From positions 12,817,868 through 12,881,867 of the forward strand of contig NC_045150.1 of NCBI RefSeq assembly GCF_008831285.2: a DNA stretch of 64,000 nucleotides, given 5' to 3'. The notes beneath the pieces are model-generated. The model had not been told where the DNA came from and searched no databases. It saw only the letters and a list, made by a program, of their open reading frames with translations. The translations under genes and the position numbers were made by a program. Source of the stretch: Nymphaea colorata. Its lineage: Eukaryota > Streptophyta > Magnoliopsida > Nymphaeales > Nymphaeaceae. Shown here one piece after another: positions 45,210-57,360 of this stretch (its first letter is position 1; each line of letters starts with the position of its first letter).

Positions 45210-46430
45210 TAGCCACCTTTCTCCCCTTTTCTCACTCTAGTGTTTGGACTAGCATTCCATTTCCTGTTGAAATTTTTGATGCCATGTAAACAACAGGGAG
45301 CTTCGTACATCACCTCATTGACCCTTCCAACATGATTAGCCTAGCCGCTGCACCGATCATTCACAAGGGGGTGGTCTCATCTGGTTGAATGGGTGCGAGA
45401 TCTTCTTCAGAAATCCACAGTTCCTCTGATGAAGTCCATGTATATTTGAAACAGGTTGACCTCCTGACCTCCTTGCTCTCTCATGTTACAATCTTCTTCC
45501 CACTGAGCCCCACTTTCCATGCCTTATCTGTACTTGTGTTTGAGGGTCGAGAGGTCAAGTAGCTATTCAAGATGAGAGCCATCAAAATCATCAGAAATAG
45601 GAAAGTCAGTGGAAGAAAGGGAAGGGAGGGTCAACTCGATAAACCGGTTTCTGAGATAGATAAATGCAATGGATGCCATTTTCCATCAACAAAATAGAAA
45701 AAGAAAGACTCTGACTTCAAGGAAAGGATCTGATTGAAAGGAAATGGCAGCCTCGCCCTATAGAATGAATAAGGAGAGGCCTCTCGATGACCAAGCCACT
45801 CTAAGAACTATGTATTTCTTCTAGAGAATCTCCTAATTGTTCCAAAGCAACCTTTGACTTAGGATTAGTCAGTTTTATTTCTTGATGGGGCTTGAACGAT
45901 TTGACCAGTGACCTTTTTGAATTGAGAGCTTGCATGGTGGACAAAGCTTTTGCCAATGATTTAAGGTAGTTTTTACAGTCGGATCTCACAATGGGCAAAA
46001 GGCAATGTTGTTATGGTGTTTGATTCATATATACACATTTTTCCTCAACCCAGATTTAGTGCTCGGCACACCCCAACATTCTAAACAATCATGGAGTCGT
46101 GTTAAAATGATATTCATGTCCTTGTTGAAATGATAAAAAATGAAAAAGAGGGTCGAAATATCTGAAGATACAGAAAAATGTGTATGGGTATTATATGACA
46201 AGAAAAACGATGGGTACAATATGGCAAAGCTATATATCTCAGGAATAAAATAGAAAAAAATGGTAAATTTAAAAAAATAAATAAAAATCCTGATAATTAT
46301 GTAAAAATAAAGTAAATGAGAAATAGAAAAAAATGGTAAATTTTTAAAAAATAAATAAAAAATCCTGATAATTATATAAAAATAAAGTAAACGAGAAATA
46401 AAAAAACATTGAAAAATGACTAGATAAGTG
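45210..46430. other. Spacer after the TIR fragment
   Basis: No NB-ARC or LRR exon is recognised. A minus-strand frame at 45801-45998 (NYLKSLAKALSTMQALNSKR...) looks mildly protein-like but has no known motif. A tandem repeat of about 74 bp follows at 46247-46395. Confidence 0.4.
46247..46395. repeat. Tandem duplication, about 74-bp unit
   Basis: Two copies of an AT-rich unit (AAATAGAAAAAAATGGTAAA...CCTGATAATTAT...AAATAAAGTAAA) lie head to tail, followed by a short third remnant. Confidence 0.85.
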
Positions 46431-46619
46431 TTATCACCCCAAATTTTTCAAAAAACGGGGCTATTAAAATTTCGGATCTATTATTTTTAAAATGAATTTT
46501 AAACCAAGTTTAGATCCAAAAATTCAATTTTAGATCCAAATCTAGCATTTCAAACTAAAAATCCAATTATCAAATTCAAATTAGATAAAAAATCCGACTT
46601 TCAGATCCAAATTAGAACA

Positions 46620-46910
46620 AGACCTAGTTGCCCCTCCTTTTGACAAAGAACCTCCTTTTAGAGGGCAATTTTGGTCTTTTTGGTGGGTAAGACTCATTTG
46701 TTTCTCATTTTGATAAAGAACCTCCTTTTCAATTTTGGTCATTTTGGTGGGCAAGACCTATTTGCCCCTCCTTTTTATAAAAAACCTCCTTTTAGAGGGT
46801 GATTTTGGTCTTTTTGATGGGCAAGAACCATTTGCCCCTTTTTTTGACAAAAAAACCTCTTTTTAGAAGGCGATTTTAGTCTTTTTCGGTGGACAAAGGC
46901 CCAACCCATT
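46620..46910. repeat. Minisatellite, four units of about 66-70 bp
   Basis: Units read GACC(T/A)...TTGCCCCTCCTTTTGACAAAGAACCTCCTTTTAGAGGG...TTTTGGTCTTTTTGGTGGG, starting at about 46620, 46689, 46755 and 46823, with point differences and one short deletion. Confidence 0.85.
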
Positions 46911-47324
46911 TAAAAAAAATATTTTTATAAGCCTAATGGCCAATCATACTCATTTTTAAACCATTCAAAATTATGTGAAATTCGTATAAAAAGGGGGTGA
47001 AATTAAAAAAAAAAATTAAAATTTAGGGTTTTGGCTCCAAAATCCTCTTTAAATACCCCCCGCTTCCCCCATCTTAGGCAAGAGTTGGCCTTGGGAGAAA
47101 CCCTAGAGTATTTTCACTTGAAAACTTAGGGTTTCTCTTGAGCTCTTTCTCTTTCCCTCTTCCTTTTTCAATTTCTCTTTTTCTTCAATTTGAAGCAAGT
47201 TACAACCCCTTTGGAGGCATCATTTTGGAGCTTCATTCAAGAGGATCTCCAAGCTAAGGTGTTCATTTTCTCTTCTCTAAGCCTTTCTCATTTAGAGGTA
47301 TGTAATCCAAACCTCATTCCATTC

Positions 47325-47670
47325 TCTATTTTCTTTTCTCTCTTCTTCATCTCCCCATGGCCATATGAGATAGCTCTCATTCTCTATTTTAGAGTAAAGA
47401 GGCTATAGTCAAGAGCACAGAGAGCATGAGAAGATGAGATAATCTTTCATTCTATGATTAAATCATGTTATTCATTTTTTCAAATATAATCTTGTTGTTG
47501 TTGTTCTTTCCTTTCTTGAATATAGACTTCTTTTGCTTTTCTCATTTTCTTCTCATCTTCCTCTTCCCATGGCCAAAAGAAATAACACTCAATCTCTTTT
47601 TAGAGACAAGAAACTATGCTCAAGTACACCGGGAGCATGGAAAGATGAGATGATCTTTCATTTTATAAGT
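47325..47670. repeat. Direct duplication, offset about 212 bp
   Basis: CTTCATCTCCCCATGGCCATATGAGATA...AGAGCATGAGAAGATGAGATAATCTTTCATT (about 47345-47455) recurs as CTTCCTCTTCCCATGGCCAAAAGAAATA...GGAGCATGGAAAGATGAGATGATCTTTCATT (about 47557-47665). Confidence 0.75.
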
Positions 47671-49329
47671 TATATTATGCCCTCCCTCCTAGTTGAATCT
47701 TTCTCTTTCAATCTCTCTTTCTCTCTTTCCTTCCTTGAATATTGTCTATATATTATCTATGCATAGTTGCTTGGTTTTCCATTTATATGTGAATATATGG
47801 TGGGAATGAGAGTATGGTTTGGGAACTCTTCATGTTGATTTTTGAGGTTGGGGCTTGTCCAACCCGGGAAAACCCTCACGAATATGTACATATTAAAAAT
47901 GCATCTTCATGTCATTACGTGTAGTTTCCTTCTCAATCATCCAATTAGGAACCCTAACGAGGGCCTCGTTATATTGCTTGATTTTCTTCCATACCCAACG
48001 GTAGAAGAAACATATTTCCTTGTAACCAAAATCATAACATTCTATTTTTTAAAATATTTTCAAAAGAAACTCCTCTAATACCGCCTTGGAGACTTAACTT
48101 AGGTTCTTGCATGAGCCTAAATTCTTCTCCGGCCTACATCAAAAATTGAAGTCGGCTATTTTCAATTCACTTTTTGGTTTTAATATTCATGAAGACATAT
48201 GCGTATATACATGTTATATACGTATGTGTGCACATAAATATCTTTCTTTGTCCTTCTCTCTTTATGATTTAACATATCCTTTTACAAACTCTCATATATG
48301 TATATATAAATATATATACGTGTATTCCATTTTAAATCTCTATCTCTTTCTAAAATGATATTCTCTTCTCTATTTGATTTAAGTTTCATTTTCACAAGGT
48401 TTCATATACGTACCTATACATATATACATATGTATATATAAATATAAATAAATAAATAAATAAATAAATAAATATATATATATATACACACACACACATA
48501 TCTCTCTTCATTTTAAATATTTGATTTTATGATTTTCAAGATCTCTTTTTCTCTCTCTTTCTCTATATCTCTCTTGGGATCAAGTCTTTCATCTTTTCAA
48601 TTCTTTCAATATTTTCTCTTATCATTTAAGATTTTAATTTTTTATTTGCCGACTTAACTAAGACCAAAATCAAGTAATGACCCAATATTGGAATCATGCT
48701 TGAGGGTCTACAACTCCATTCCATTTTCAAAAACTTTTCTCTTTTTATCAAAAATATTTATTACAAAAATCTTAGATGTATGTTGTGGTAGGAATGACTT
48801 TAGATGAATGTTGTGGTAGAAATATTTTATATCCTTCTAATCATATAGGGTGAATGCATTCATGCATCCACATTCACTTAATGTCACTTGTGAGCACAAT
48901 TACATCTCCAAAACAACTTAAGCAAGATGAGATGAAACTCTAACTAGGTGGTAACCTAATTAGAGCAAAATCTCAAACCTACTTAAAGTCTTAAGAGAAC
49001 ACTAAAATGATTTTCAAGTTTTTCAAATGATATTTACAAAGATTTATCAATTCTAGTTTTTTCCAAAATATTTCACATTCTCAAGCAATTTTTTAAGAAT
49101 CTTTTTAAAAGTTTGAATTCAAACTTTCAATATTTTTCAACACTGCATATAGAATCAAAAAAATGTTTAAGTTAAAACGAAATGCATCAATGATAAACAT
49201 AGCCCTTGGGTTGATTATCCATGGTAAAGGCATTGGAAACGGTCAATCCTCGTACCGACGGGCGAATCCCTTTCTTTCCTATTTCAAAACAAAACCTCAT
49301 TTTTCTGGAGCACTCCAAATACCAAAAAA

Positions 49330-50160
49330 TTTAAACAATAAGCAACAAATTAAATTTAGATAATGAAAACTAACAGTCTCAACTTGCTGATGAACTATGG
49401 TAGATTCCTTCATCTCTAAGAGGAAAATTCAGCACATAGAGGCATCTTAGAATGGAGAAGCCAACACCTTCTTTAGGTAGCAAATTAACTTGATGCAAAC
49501 AGTTTCATATATCAAATTGGTGCGTGTCAGTATATATAAAATGCACATTAGTTTCAGCCTCTAGCTCAACAAGTATACGGAGTACTGCACATTAGTTTCA
49601 GCCTCTAGCTTAACAAGTATACGGAGTACTACTTCTAACAAACAGTGACAGTAGGTAGGCTGTGATAATTTTACAGCCTGTTTGGTAGGAGGGAAAGGGA
49701 GGGATTGAGCAATCCCTCATTCGTTTGGTTGGTTAATTAGAAAAGAGGGAAAGTGAGGGAAATGAAGAAAGTGTGTCTGGTTGTGAGGGGAGGGAAATGA
49801 AAGGAAAGGAAAGGGAGGGATTGTGTAGTGTAAATCCAATCCCTCCCAAATCAGATGGATTCAGAAGGAAAGGAAAGGAAGGGAAGAGGAAGAGTCTTTT
49901 TATTCCCACACTACCCCTCCCATTCCTTTCCACGTCTTCAACAAGCAAGGAAGAGGGAGGCCTCCTCCCCTGCGCAAGAAGATTCTTTCTCACATCTGTT
50001 GCTTCTTCTCTAGGAGTGAAGGGACGCTTTCCTCTTTCGTCTTCAACAAGCAAGGAACAGGGCTCACATATGAAAAAAGGTGCATCTCTCTCTCTCTCAT
50101 CTTCTTCTTCTTCTTTTTTCTTCTTTTCATCACCGCTGTTATCAAAAAGAGAACCAACGC
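49330..50160. other. Spacer with a short tandem repeat and a GGGAAAGG-rich repeat
   Basis: A 44-bp unit (GCACATTAGTTTCAGCCTCTAGC...AAGTATACGGAGTACT) is duplicated at 49542-49630. From about 49680 a 'CCTGTTTGGTAGGAGGGAAAGGG' sequence begins a purine-rich, probably MITE-derived stretch to about 50150. Frames across it are low complexity. Confidence 0.45.
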
Positions 50161-50210
50161 GGACGGTGTCATGATGGTATATGATTCATGGTAAGGTTCG
50201 TGACAATAAC

Positions 50211-50750
50211 CATGGTATACATTTGGTATGGTGTTTGTCGTAAGGCTGGTGATGGAGTCTTATGCAACTACGGTCCATGAACAACATACCTGTATGATTT
50301 TACTATATACATTTGGTATGGTGTTTGTCGTAAGGCTCGTGATGGAGAGTCGTATGCAGCTATGGTCCATGAACAGCATACCTGTATGATTTTACTCATG
50401 TTAAGCCCTGTTGTGATGGCCATGATATGCATTGTCAAGCTCCCGATGCAACGTGCTCACTCAATAGCATTTGGTTTTCACGTTTGTGTGACATTTTCTG
50501 TTAAGGCTCATGATGATGGCCATGGAATGTATTCGGTTTGGTGGTTTATGATGTGGACTTGTAGTGATGGAGCCATTAAAATTTGTGGCTGCATGGTATT
50601 TTATGTTGAAGTTCATGATAATGAACATGGAATGCATTTGGTATGGTGTTTCATGGTAAGGCTTATGATGCACTCATGGATGGCTGTATGATGTTCATGG
50701 CAAGGTTCATGATGATGACCATCGGTATGCATTTGGTGTGGTGTTCTTGT
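50211..50750. repeat. Degenerate minisatellite, 90-bp unit
   Basis: ATTTGGTATGGTGTTTGTCGTAAGGCT occurs at 50221 and 50311, with 90-bp units that are nearly alike. More diverged relatives follow at about 50637 and 50730 (CATTTGGT(A/G)TGGTGTT). The short frames here (such as 50362-50691) are repeats, not genes. Confidence 0.75.
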
Positions 50751-51318
50751 TAAGGGATCCTTGAAACTTGTTGTTGATCTTCTTGATTAGTGGTTCTGTT
50801 TTTAAATTTAGTCGAATGTTAGGATTGATTTACATTTCTTTGAGTTAATAAGGTTGAACAATCATTCAAAAACAAAAAGTTCCATAAGTTGGTCAATAAA
50901 TTCATGAAAATTGTGGGTGATTAAAATTTAGCTGGTATATTGATTTTATGGTTGATTCTCATAAGTTGCATGCTACTATGAACAACTTACTGAGTATGAC
51001 TTTTTGTCTAACGATAATGTACTTAATGGTAGGGGTAGAATTAGAATGTTATGCAGGTTCTTAGTTATATTGTGGACACCTATTGGGTTGGTATGTGTTT
51101 GAAGGACCTTCGTGATGGCAGGAAAACTATTATTTTTGGTATCTACTTGCCTACGAGGCTTGTAGATAGGCTGGAGAGCCTTATTAGGCTTGAGGTAGTG
51201 GTCTCTAAGATCAATGGCCCATGTATGGTTATAAGGGACTTCAATGCGATGACGGGTAGCTAGAACAAAACGGTAGCTCTTCCTCTAGCTAGATCTTCAC
51301 TGGCCTTTAATAGTTTCA

Positions 51319-53525
51319 TTGTCTCCTACCAGTTGTCGTTGTTTGAAGTGGAAGATCCCTCCAAGAAATTTACGTGGTCTAATCATAACGGGGCAACATA
51401 CTGTGTTGTGTAAACTTGACTGGTGTTTTGTGAACGATAAGTGGGTCTTCGAGTTTAGTGGTAATGGAACGATCAAGGTCTCTACTTCCTTCACTTCTGA
51501 TTACAGCTTCTTAGTATATCAGACGTTCACGAATAGCAGACTGAACAAGGGTCATTGTCCTTTCAGGCTATTCAAGCCTTGGATCATGGATTCAAATGGG
51601 TGGGATATAGTCAAGAAGGAATGTGGCTTCAATGTCACTAGCTTCCCCATGATCAGACTCCTTAAGAAGCTAGGGTTAGTTAAAGTTGCCTTGTTGAGAT
51701 GGAATGTGGAGAAGTTTGGTCGGCTAGAGAGCCGGATTGAGAACCTTTGTCTTTGCCTAGACCAGAGCAGGCTTCTCGTTGAAAATGGGGATTGGGGAGC
51801 TACTAAAAAGGAGTATGAGGTTAGAGGTTTGCTCAATGATGCCCTCTGTATGGAAGAAGTATTGTGGAAGCAAAGGTCTCAGGTTAGATGGCTCACAGAG
51901 GGGGACAAAAACACATATTTCTTTTATATCATGACCAACTGTCGTAAGGCTAAGCAGTATATCAAGGTAATCAAAGTAGATGGGGAAATACATACAGAGG
52001 AGACCAATATCTTGCAGACTTGTACCTCTCATTTCCAGCAGCTTTTGAGGTTTGATGTAGCTTCTAGAGATCTGTTTGCAGGTATAATAGATGGCAACAT
52101 GGTTACCAATGAAGAGAACCAATGGATGTTACGACCAATCATGAGAGAGGAGATAGCTATGGAGGTCAAGAGTCTTGACAAGGATAGTACTGCTGGCCCA
52201 GATGGTTTCTCGAACTATTTCTACAAGGATTGTTGAAGCATCATAGGAAATGATGTGGTTGCACCTGTGCAAGATTTCTTCCTGAAAACTAAACTTGTTG
52301 GAAGTGTTAACCATACAATGATTTGCTTGATAGCAAAAAACCTGAATGCCATCAGGGTTGAGGATTACAGGCCCATATCCTTATACAACACCATTTATAA
52401 GATTATTGCCAAAATACTAGTTATCAGGATGAGGGATGTCATCATGAGACTGGTTCAAAGGAACCAAGCTGCTTTCTCTAAAGGGAGGAAATTTAAGACA
52501 ACATTTTATGGGCGAATGAGATTGCTAATTCTAAAGATTTCTGGTCGAAAGGGGGTTGCTTTCTTAAGTTGGATCTTTCGAAGGTATATGATAGGATTTC
52601 TTGAAAATTTTTACAGAATAACATGCATGTGCTGGGATTTCACCCCAGATGGATAGAGTTAGTGATGAAATGTGTTTCTTCAGTGTTGTACGAGATGATG
52701 ATTAATGGTCGCTTGGGGGACAAGTTCACTGCTTCTAAAGGACTCAGACAGGGGGACCCAACGTCCCCATACCTTTTTATTCTAGTCATGGAAATCTTCA
52801 ATCGCCATATTCAAGTGGAGGTCTGTAACAAGAACATCCAAATTTTCAAGATCTGAAATGCTTCTCAGGAGACATGAGTTGTTATGTATGCAGACGATGT
52901 TCTCATGGTTTCTAAGGCTTCTATAAGCTCCTCTTGTGCCATTAAAGAGATGCTAGAGCAATTTGAGAAGTTCGCTAGTATGAAAGTGAACAAAGAAAAA
53001 TCTGTTGTCTTCCTAGACAAAACTCTAGATTGTAGGGTAGAGGATCTCAACAACATCCTTCAATGGCCGATGGGCTCCCTTCCAGCTGAATATCTTGGAG
53101 TACCTTTTTTCTATGGTAGACTGACTGAGGACATGTGTTGTCCACTGCTTACCAAAATGGAAAGTAAGCTCGCGGGATGGAAAGCTTGCATTCTCTCTTT
53201 TGCTTGGTGTATCATCCTTATTAAATATGTGTTGTCTACCCTCCCCCACTCTTGGATGATGGTCTTCTGTCTTCTCGTAGAATTAATAAAACTTGAAAAC
53301 ATATGCAAACGATTCCTTTGGAATGATGGTGAGTCTGCTCGGCATATCCACCACATCAGTTGGGCTAGACTGTGCAACCCTTATGATCTTGGGGGCATTG
53401 GCCTATACAAAGTGGAGGGCTTGAACCACGCGCTGTTGGCTAACAGGTGTAGCAGAATCTTGATGGATGATGGCGTTTGGGCCAAGGTAAACAAGGATAA
53501 GTACCTCCAAAAGAATAGTCTTTAG
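51319..53525 (+). pseudogene. LINE reverse transcriptase region, broken
   Basis: Three main pieces. 51319-52236 (305 codons) ends inside RT at KDSTAGPDGFSNYFYKDC. 52255-52656 carries EDYRPISLYNTIYKIIAKIL. 52623-53525 (two frames) carries GLRQGDPTSPYLFILVMEIF and the catalytic MYADDVLMVSK at 52884-52916, then a GGIGLYKVEGLNHALLANR segment. Stops and frame changes separate them, so no full-length product is possible. Confidence 0.88.
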
Positions 53526-54509
53526 ACCCATAATAGGTCAATTAGAGGTAGCTGGGGCTGGAGACATATACAAGATAAGACAGAGTGGAAGCTTGGGATG
53601 GCAGCCGCTGTCGTTTCTGGCTCGATCCTTGTCCGGGTAGCCCACTTATCCAGTGGATTAGTGGGGATAGTTCTGTTAATATTGCGAGGGAACTCAATAT
53701 CTCGGTTAAAATTAAGGTGCTCTTGAGCAGGAGAGACACGAATGGTATTGAGGAAGTGTGCATAGGCCTCATTGGCAACATAGACTCTATCCCTCTATCT
53801 AATGAAGCTGACCAGGTTGTTTGGAAGACAACCATCAAACTTGTATTGGAGTTGGAGACATTCTCGATCATACTAGGGCAGCCAGGGAGAGAGAGAGCTG
53901 GAGGAAATACATTTGGCAAGGAAAAGCTTCATCTAGTGCATGCTGGTTCAGCTTCCTTGCTAGCTAGGGCAGATTAACCACTTTAGACAGAATCAAAGTG
54001 CTAGGTTTCCAACTTGCTAACTGTTGTCTTTTTTGCAGGAAAACTGAAGAAACTAATCAATATGTTATCCTCCATTGCAAGGTAGCCAGAAATTTGGGAA
54101 TGAATCTCGGCCAAGTTCGGCGTCATCTATTCACCCACTCGCAACTTCCAGTTTGAAATCAAACAGTGGATGCATAAGAAGGTGCATGACGGGTGCCTGA
54201 GGGCGTGTTGGAGAATCACATTCCCTATTTTTGCTGGCGAATCTGGTGGCATCGCAATAAGTTGACGAATGAAGACAAACCTAGTGCAGCCATTAATATT
54301 AAAGAAGAAATATGGTCGACATGTGTGGTCACTTTCTAGGGTATCAAATGGACCAAGGAATCAGAAGGCACTGTCTGTACTTGGGCCATTTCCAATCTTA
54401 TCTATTCTGCCAGGTGTAGAGAACCTTCTAATATGCTTTTCTTTGAGGTCACACAAGCCGAAATCGCTGAGAAGTTGAGGGTTGCTGGAAACTCTTATGC
54501 AGTGATGGA

Positions 54510-54830
54510 GTGAATGGCATGGCTATATTGTTGAATCCAAGGGCCAGTGTACTCGCTGGTGAGCTGGAGGTGATGGAAAAGTTGTTCAGGTATCATAAGG
54601 AGTATGGCGGTTGTGTTACTATCTACACTAGGATCGAAGCCCTTGTCCAGAGGATACAACAACATTATGACGACAGTAGGATATGGTCGGAGTTCCACAT
54701 GCTTGTCAAAGATTTCCACTACAATGTCAAGATTGAAAGGGATCATCCTACGGCTGATTTCGGATCCTTCATTACTTCCTACGTCAAGGAGTGGAGGGAC
54801 GTTTTTTGTGTGCAGGCTAACCTACACTGA
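54510..54830 (+). pseudogene. LINE-associated RNase H-like (RVT_3) remnant
   Basis: A 106-codon frame contains AGELEVMEKLF, a central TRIEALVQRIQQH helix and IERDHPTADFGSFI near the end. These match the layout of the RNase H domain at the C-terminus of many plant LINEs (helix, D/LV..I, then H...N.AD). The first catalytic Asp region is not visible and the frame is separated from RT by stops. Confidence 0.55.
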
Positions 54831-54975
54831 TTTTTAGTGTTTTCCTGTATCTAGTGTTAAGACAGTTGTTTTTTGGAAGAGCTGAGTCAGCCTTTGGTTA
54901 TACTGTGTCTGAAGGATAGCAGTTTTTTCTGTTGCTATCCTTTCCCTCTTTGTTGTATAGCTCATTTTGTTTAAT

Positions 54976-55526
54976 AAAGGTAGGGGGCCACATCCCCTAG
55001 CAAGCTGCTATGGCGAGGGGTGGAGAGAGAGCAAGACAACAAGCGGGTGAGCTAGGGAGCACGAGAGGCAAGATATTGTGTCGTGGAGTGGAAAAGCAAC
55101 AGGGAGACAATTTAGAAGTCATCCATTTTTTTCTAGTTTGGAAAGGAGAAACACAAGTTTAGCGTATTTTGAGGGGAAACCAATTGTATTGCCTCCAATT
55201 TGATCTATGCACCATGCGTTTTCTTCAATCAATCTTCTATACCTTATTTTTTTCAATTTATTTTCTATATATTAGCTGCTTTCATAGTGCTCTTTTCATC
55301 ATGGCCAAATTATAGAAAGATGCAAAAAAAAATGTTTTTTTTGTCTTGCTTATTTTGCCAATTTTTTAAGATACACACGATATTTTTTTTTGTTGTTATT
55401 GGCCAACTCTTTTTTCACATTTTTATCATGTCTTTTTCAAGAAAACTCGATATGTGTGACTATCTTATGACCAATCTTCTTCCACCACCAGCAAATGGAA
55501 AGCCAATTCCAAGAACAAGTGCTGGG
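54976..55526. other. Spacer before the assembly gap
   Basis: AT- and T-rich sequence without motifs. The frame crossing into the N run (55200-55667) is not meaningful. Confidence 0.5.
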
Positions 55527-55626
55527 NNNNNNNNNNNNNNNNNNNNNNNNNNNNNNNNNNNNNNNNNNNNNNNNNNNNNNNNNNNNNNNNNNNNNNNNNN
55601 NNNNNNNNNNNNNNNNNNNNNNNNNN
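55527..55626. other. Assembly gap of 100 N
   Basis: Exactly 100 N, a conventional placeholder for a scaffold gap of unknown size. It lies just after the end of the gypsy pol gene, next to an A-run (minus strand), so the element's 3' UTR and 3' LTR are probably missing in the gap. Confidence 0.98.
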
Positions 55627-55648
55627 TTTTTTTTTTGAATTGCAAATT

Positions 55649-56940
55649 CAAGTATAGAATTTTTTGAGATGCAAAGCATTAATTGGATCGGGGATTTCAA
55701 CCCCATCGGCATCAATCAGTCGATAAGAATTGTGAGGTAGAACCTCTTTGACAACATATGGTCCTTCCCAGTTCGGCGCCCATTTTCCTTTGGGTCTACT
55801 CCTGAGTGGAAACTATGGATCTTAAAACAAGATCATTTACCTGAAATTTTCTTTCAATGACTGATTTGGCATAATGTCGGGCGACTCTCTTACGATAGAC
55901 TTCGGCATGCTCTGCCGCTTGTAGTCTTTTCTCGTCTAAGAGGTCTAATTGAGTAAGTCTCTTTTTTTGGTATTTGTTAATTGGGAGTTCAATGAGAGCA
56001 GCAAATTTCATTGCTGGTTTTTGGACATGTAATGGAAGGACAATTTCCGTTCCATATACTAATTCTGCTGTGTAGCATTGGTGGGTGTGTCCGAATTGTG
56101 GTTCGATACGCCCAAAGTGCATTGTGCATTTTCTCGTGCCAATCTCGGCCTGTTTCAACTGTCCTTTCTAAGACACGAATCAAAATCTTGTTGGTTGCTT
56201 CTGCCTGACCATTACCTTGGAGGGTAATATGGGGCAGAAAAGTGATGTTGTATTTTGTGTTTATGACAAAGATTGCGCATTTTCTCATTTTTGAAATGAG
56301 TACCGTTATCAGAAACGATATCATGCGGGATGCCAAATCTACACAAAAGATTTTTATGAATGAAGGACACTACGTGTTGTCCTTCGACTGTTTTTAAAGT
56401 GATCGCTTCCACCCATTTGGTGAAGTAATCTGTAGCTGCAAGAAAATACCTGTGTCCATTTGAGGCAGGTGGATTGATTGACCGACTACGTCGAAGGCCC
56501 ACATGGAGAATGGCCATGGTGAGCTGACCGGAATGAAGGTACGCTGCTGGAGCATGAATTGATGGTGCATGCAACTGACATTTGATGCATTTCTTGACAA
56601 ATTGGTGACAGTCTCTTTGCATTGTGGGCCAATAGTACCCTGCTCTGACTATCTGCTTGACGAGGGTCTGATACCCTACATGTCCCCACAAATTCCTTCA
56701 TGGGCTTCTTGAATGACTTCTAGTGCCTCATTTGCATCGAGACATCTAGCATATTCTGTGCTGAATCCTCTTCTGTATAGGATGGTCGGCTAGAATGAAA
56801 TATCTGAAGACATGTGCTCAAACTCTTTGCTCTTTTCGAGACATTTCTGGTGGAAGTGTTCCAGTTTTGGAGAAAATCCTTGATGTTCTGATACCATGGT
56901 GTTTCTCTACTTTCTGCTTGCAACACCTGTTCTGGTATGA
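55649..56940 (-). pseudogene. gypsy integrase, frameshifted
   Basis: Pieces in several frames: the approach segment (PWYQNIKDFLQNW, near 56880), the zinc-binding HHCC (GHVGYQ...CHQFVKKCIKC, 56560-56691), the first acidic residue in FDVVG (near 56490), the second in VSDNGTHF (near 56310), the Glu in NGQAEATNK (near 56200), and the C-terminal NWEGPYVVKEVLP...LIDADGVEIPDPINALHLKKFYT, ending near 55649. At least three frame changes separate these, so it is not functional. Confidence 0.88.
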
Positions 56941-57360
56941 CAAAAGATGGTTGTTCGAGTCTTCCAACTTCAAAAGATCTGATAGATTCTCCAGTTTGAA
57001 GGCAATGGTAGAGCCTAAACTGGCTAAACCGTCTGCTATTGGGTTAAATTCTCTTTTGACATGTAAGAGTTGACATTCCTCGAACTGTCTTAAGAGGGAA
57101 GCTGCTAACTCTTGATATGGGATCAATTTTTGATCTTTGACTTGCCAATCTCCATTGACCTGACTGACAGCCAAGAGAGAATCTCCAAAATGCGAACTCT
57201 CTGCACTTTAAATTTGAGCAACATTTTGAGTCCTTGGATTAGGGCCTCGTACTCTGCCATATTATGCGTGCAGGAAAAATTCAATTTGAGAGAGTAAGGA
57301 ATCATTTCCCTTTCTGGTGTAATGAAAAGTATCCCAATGCCTGCCCCAGCTGTGCTCTTA
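56818..57360 (-). pseudogene. gypsy second (plant-type) RNase H, one frameshift
   Basis: Starts in the RT frame with YFDGSKSTAGAGIGI and MAEYEALIQGL, then continues in another frame with VSQVNGDWQVKDQKL and HVKREFNPIADGLASLGS. The frame changes in a T-run near 57190, consistent with loss of one base. A second RNase H after the RT-linked one is characteristic of Tat/Ogre elements. Confidence 0.85.

Larger units (their letters stand above)
46434..49330 (+). mobile_element. Putative large LTR or leader-like block of a retroelement
   Basis: The block starts with the LTR-like TGTTATCACCCC and contains minisatellites (46620-46910, four units of 66-70 bp). A TATA-like TTTAAATACCCC lies near 47050, followed by a pyrimidine-rich leader with AAACCCTAG/TAGGGTTTC, and a second duplication sits at about 47325-47670 (offset 212 bp). 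It ends near CGGTCAATCCTCGTACCGACGGGCGAATCCC (about 49233-49270), which resembles the 3' part of long Tat/Ogre LTRs as I remember them. No open frames with motifs are found. This is inference; the 70 bp of LTR visible at 63931-64000 are too short for a real comparison. Confidence 0.35.
51051..54975 (+). mobile_element. Degenerate LINE (L1-type) retrotransposon
   Basis: A plus-strand non-LTR element in many broken frames. It shows an apurinic endonuclease remnant (51051-51440: YLPTRL, RDFNA in place of the usual GDFNA, FTWSN), reverse transcriptase (about 51850-53060), a zf-RVT zinc-binding region near 53965-54095 (CLFC...HC) and an RNase H-like tail at 54510-54830. The 3' end is T-rich with AATAAAGG near 54975. 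No gag-like ORF1 is found upstream of 51.05 kb, so it is 5'-truncated or eroded. At least one stop (52234-52236) sits inside RT. Confidence 0.88.

Noticed and set aside
49773-50174. 133-codon plus frame
   Set aside because: Purine-rich and serine-repeat low complexity over a probable MITE; no motif.
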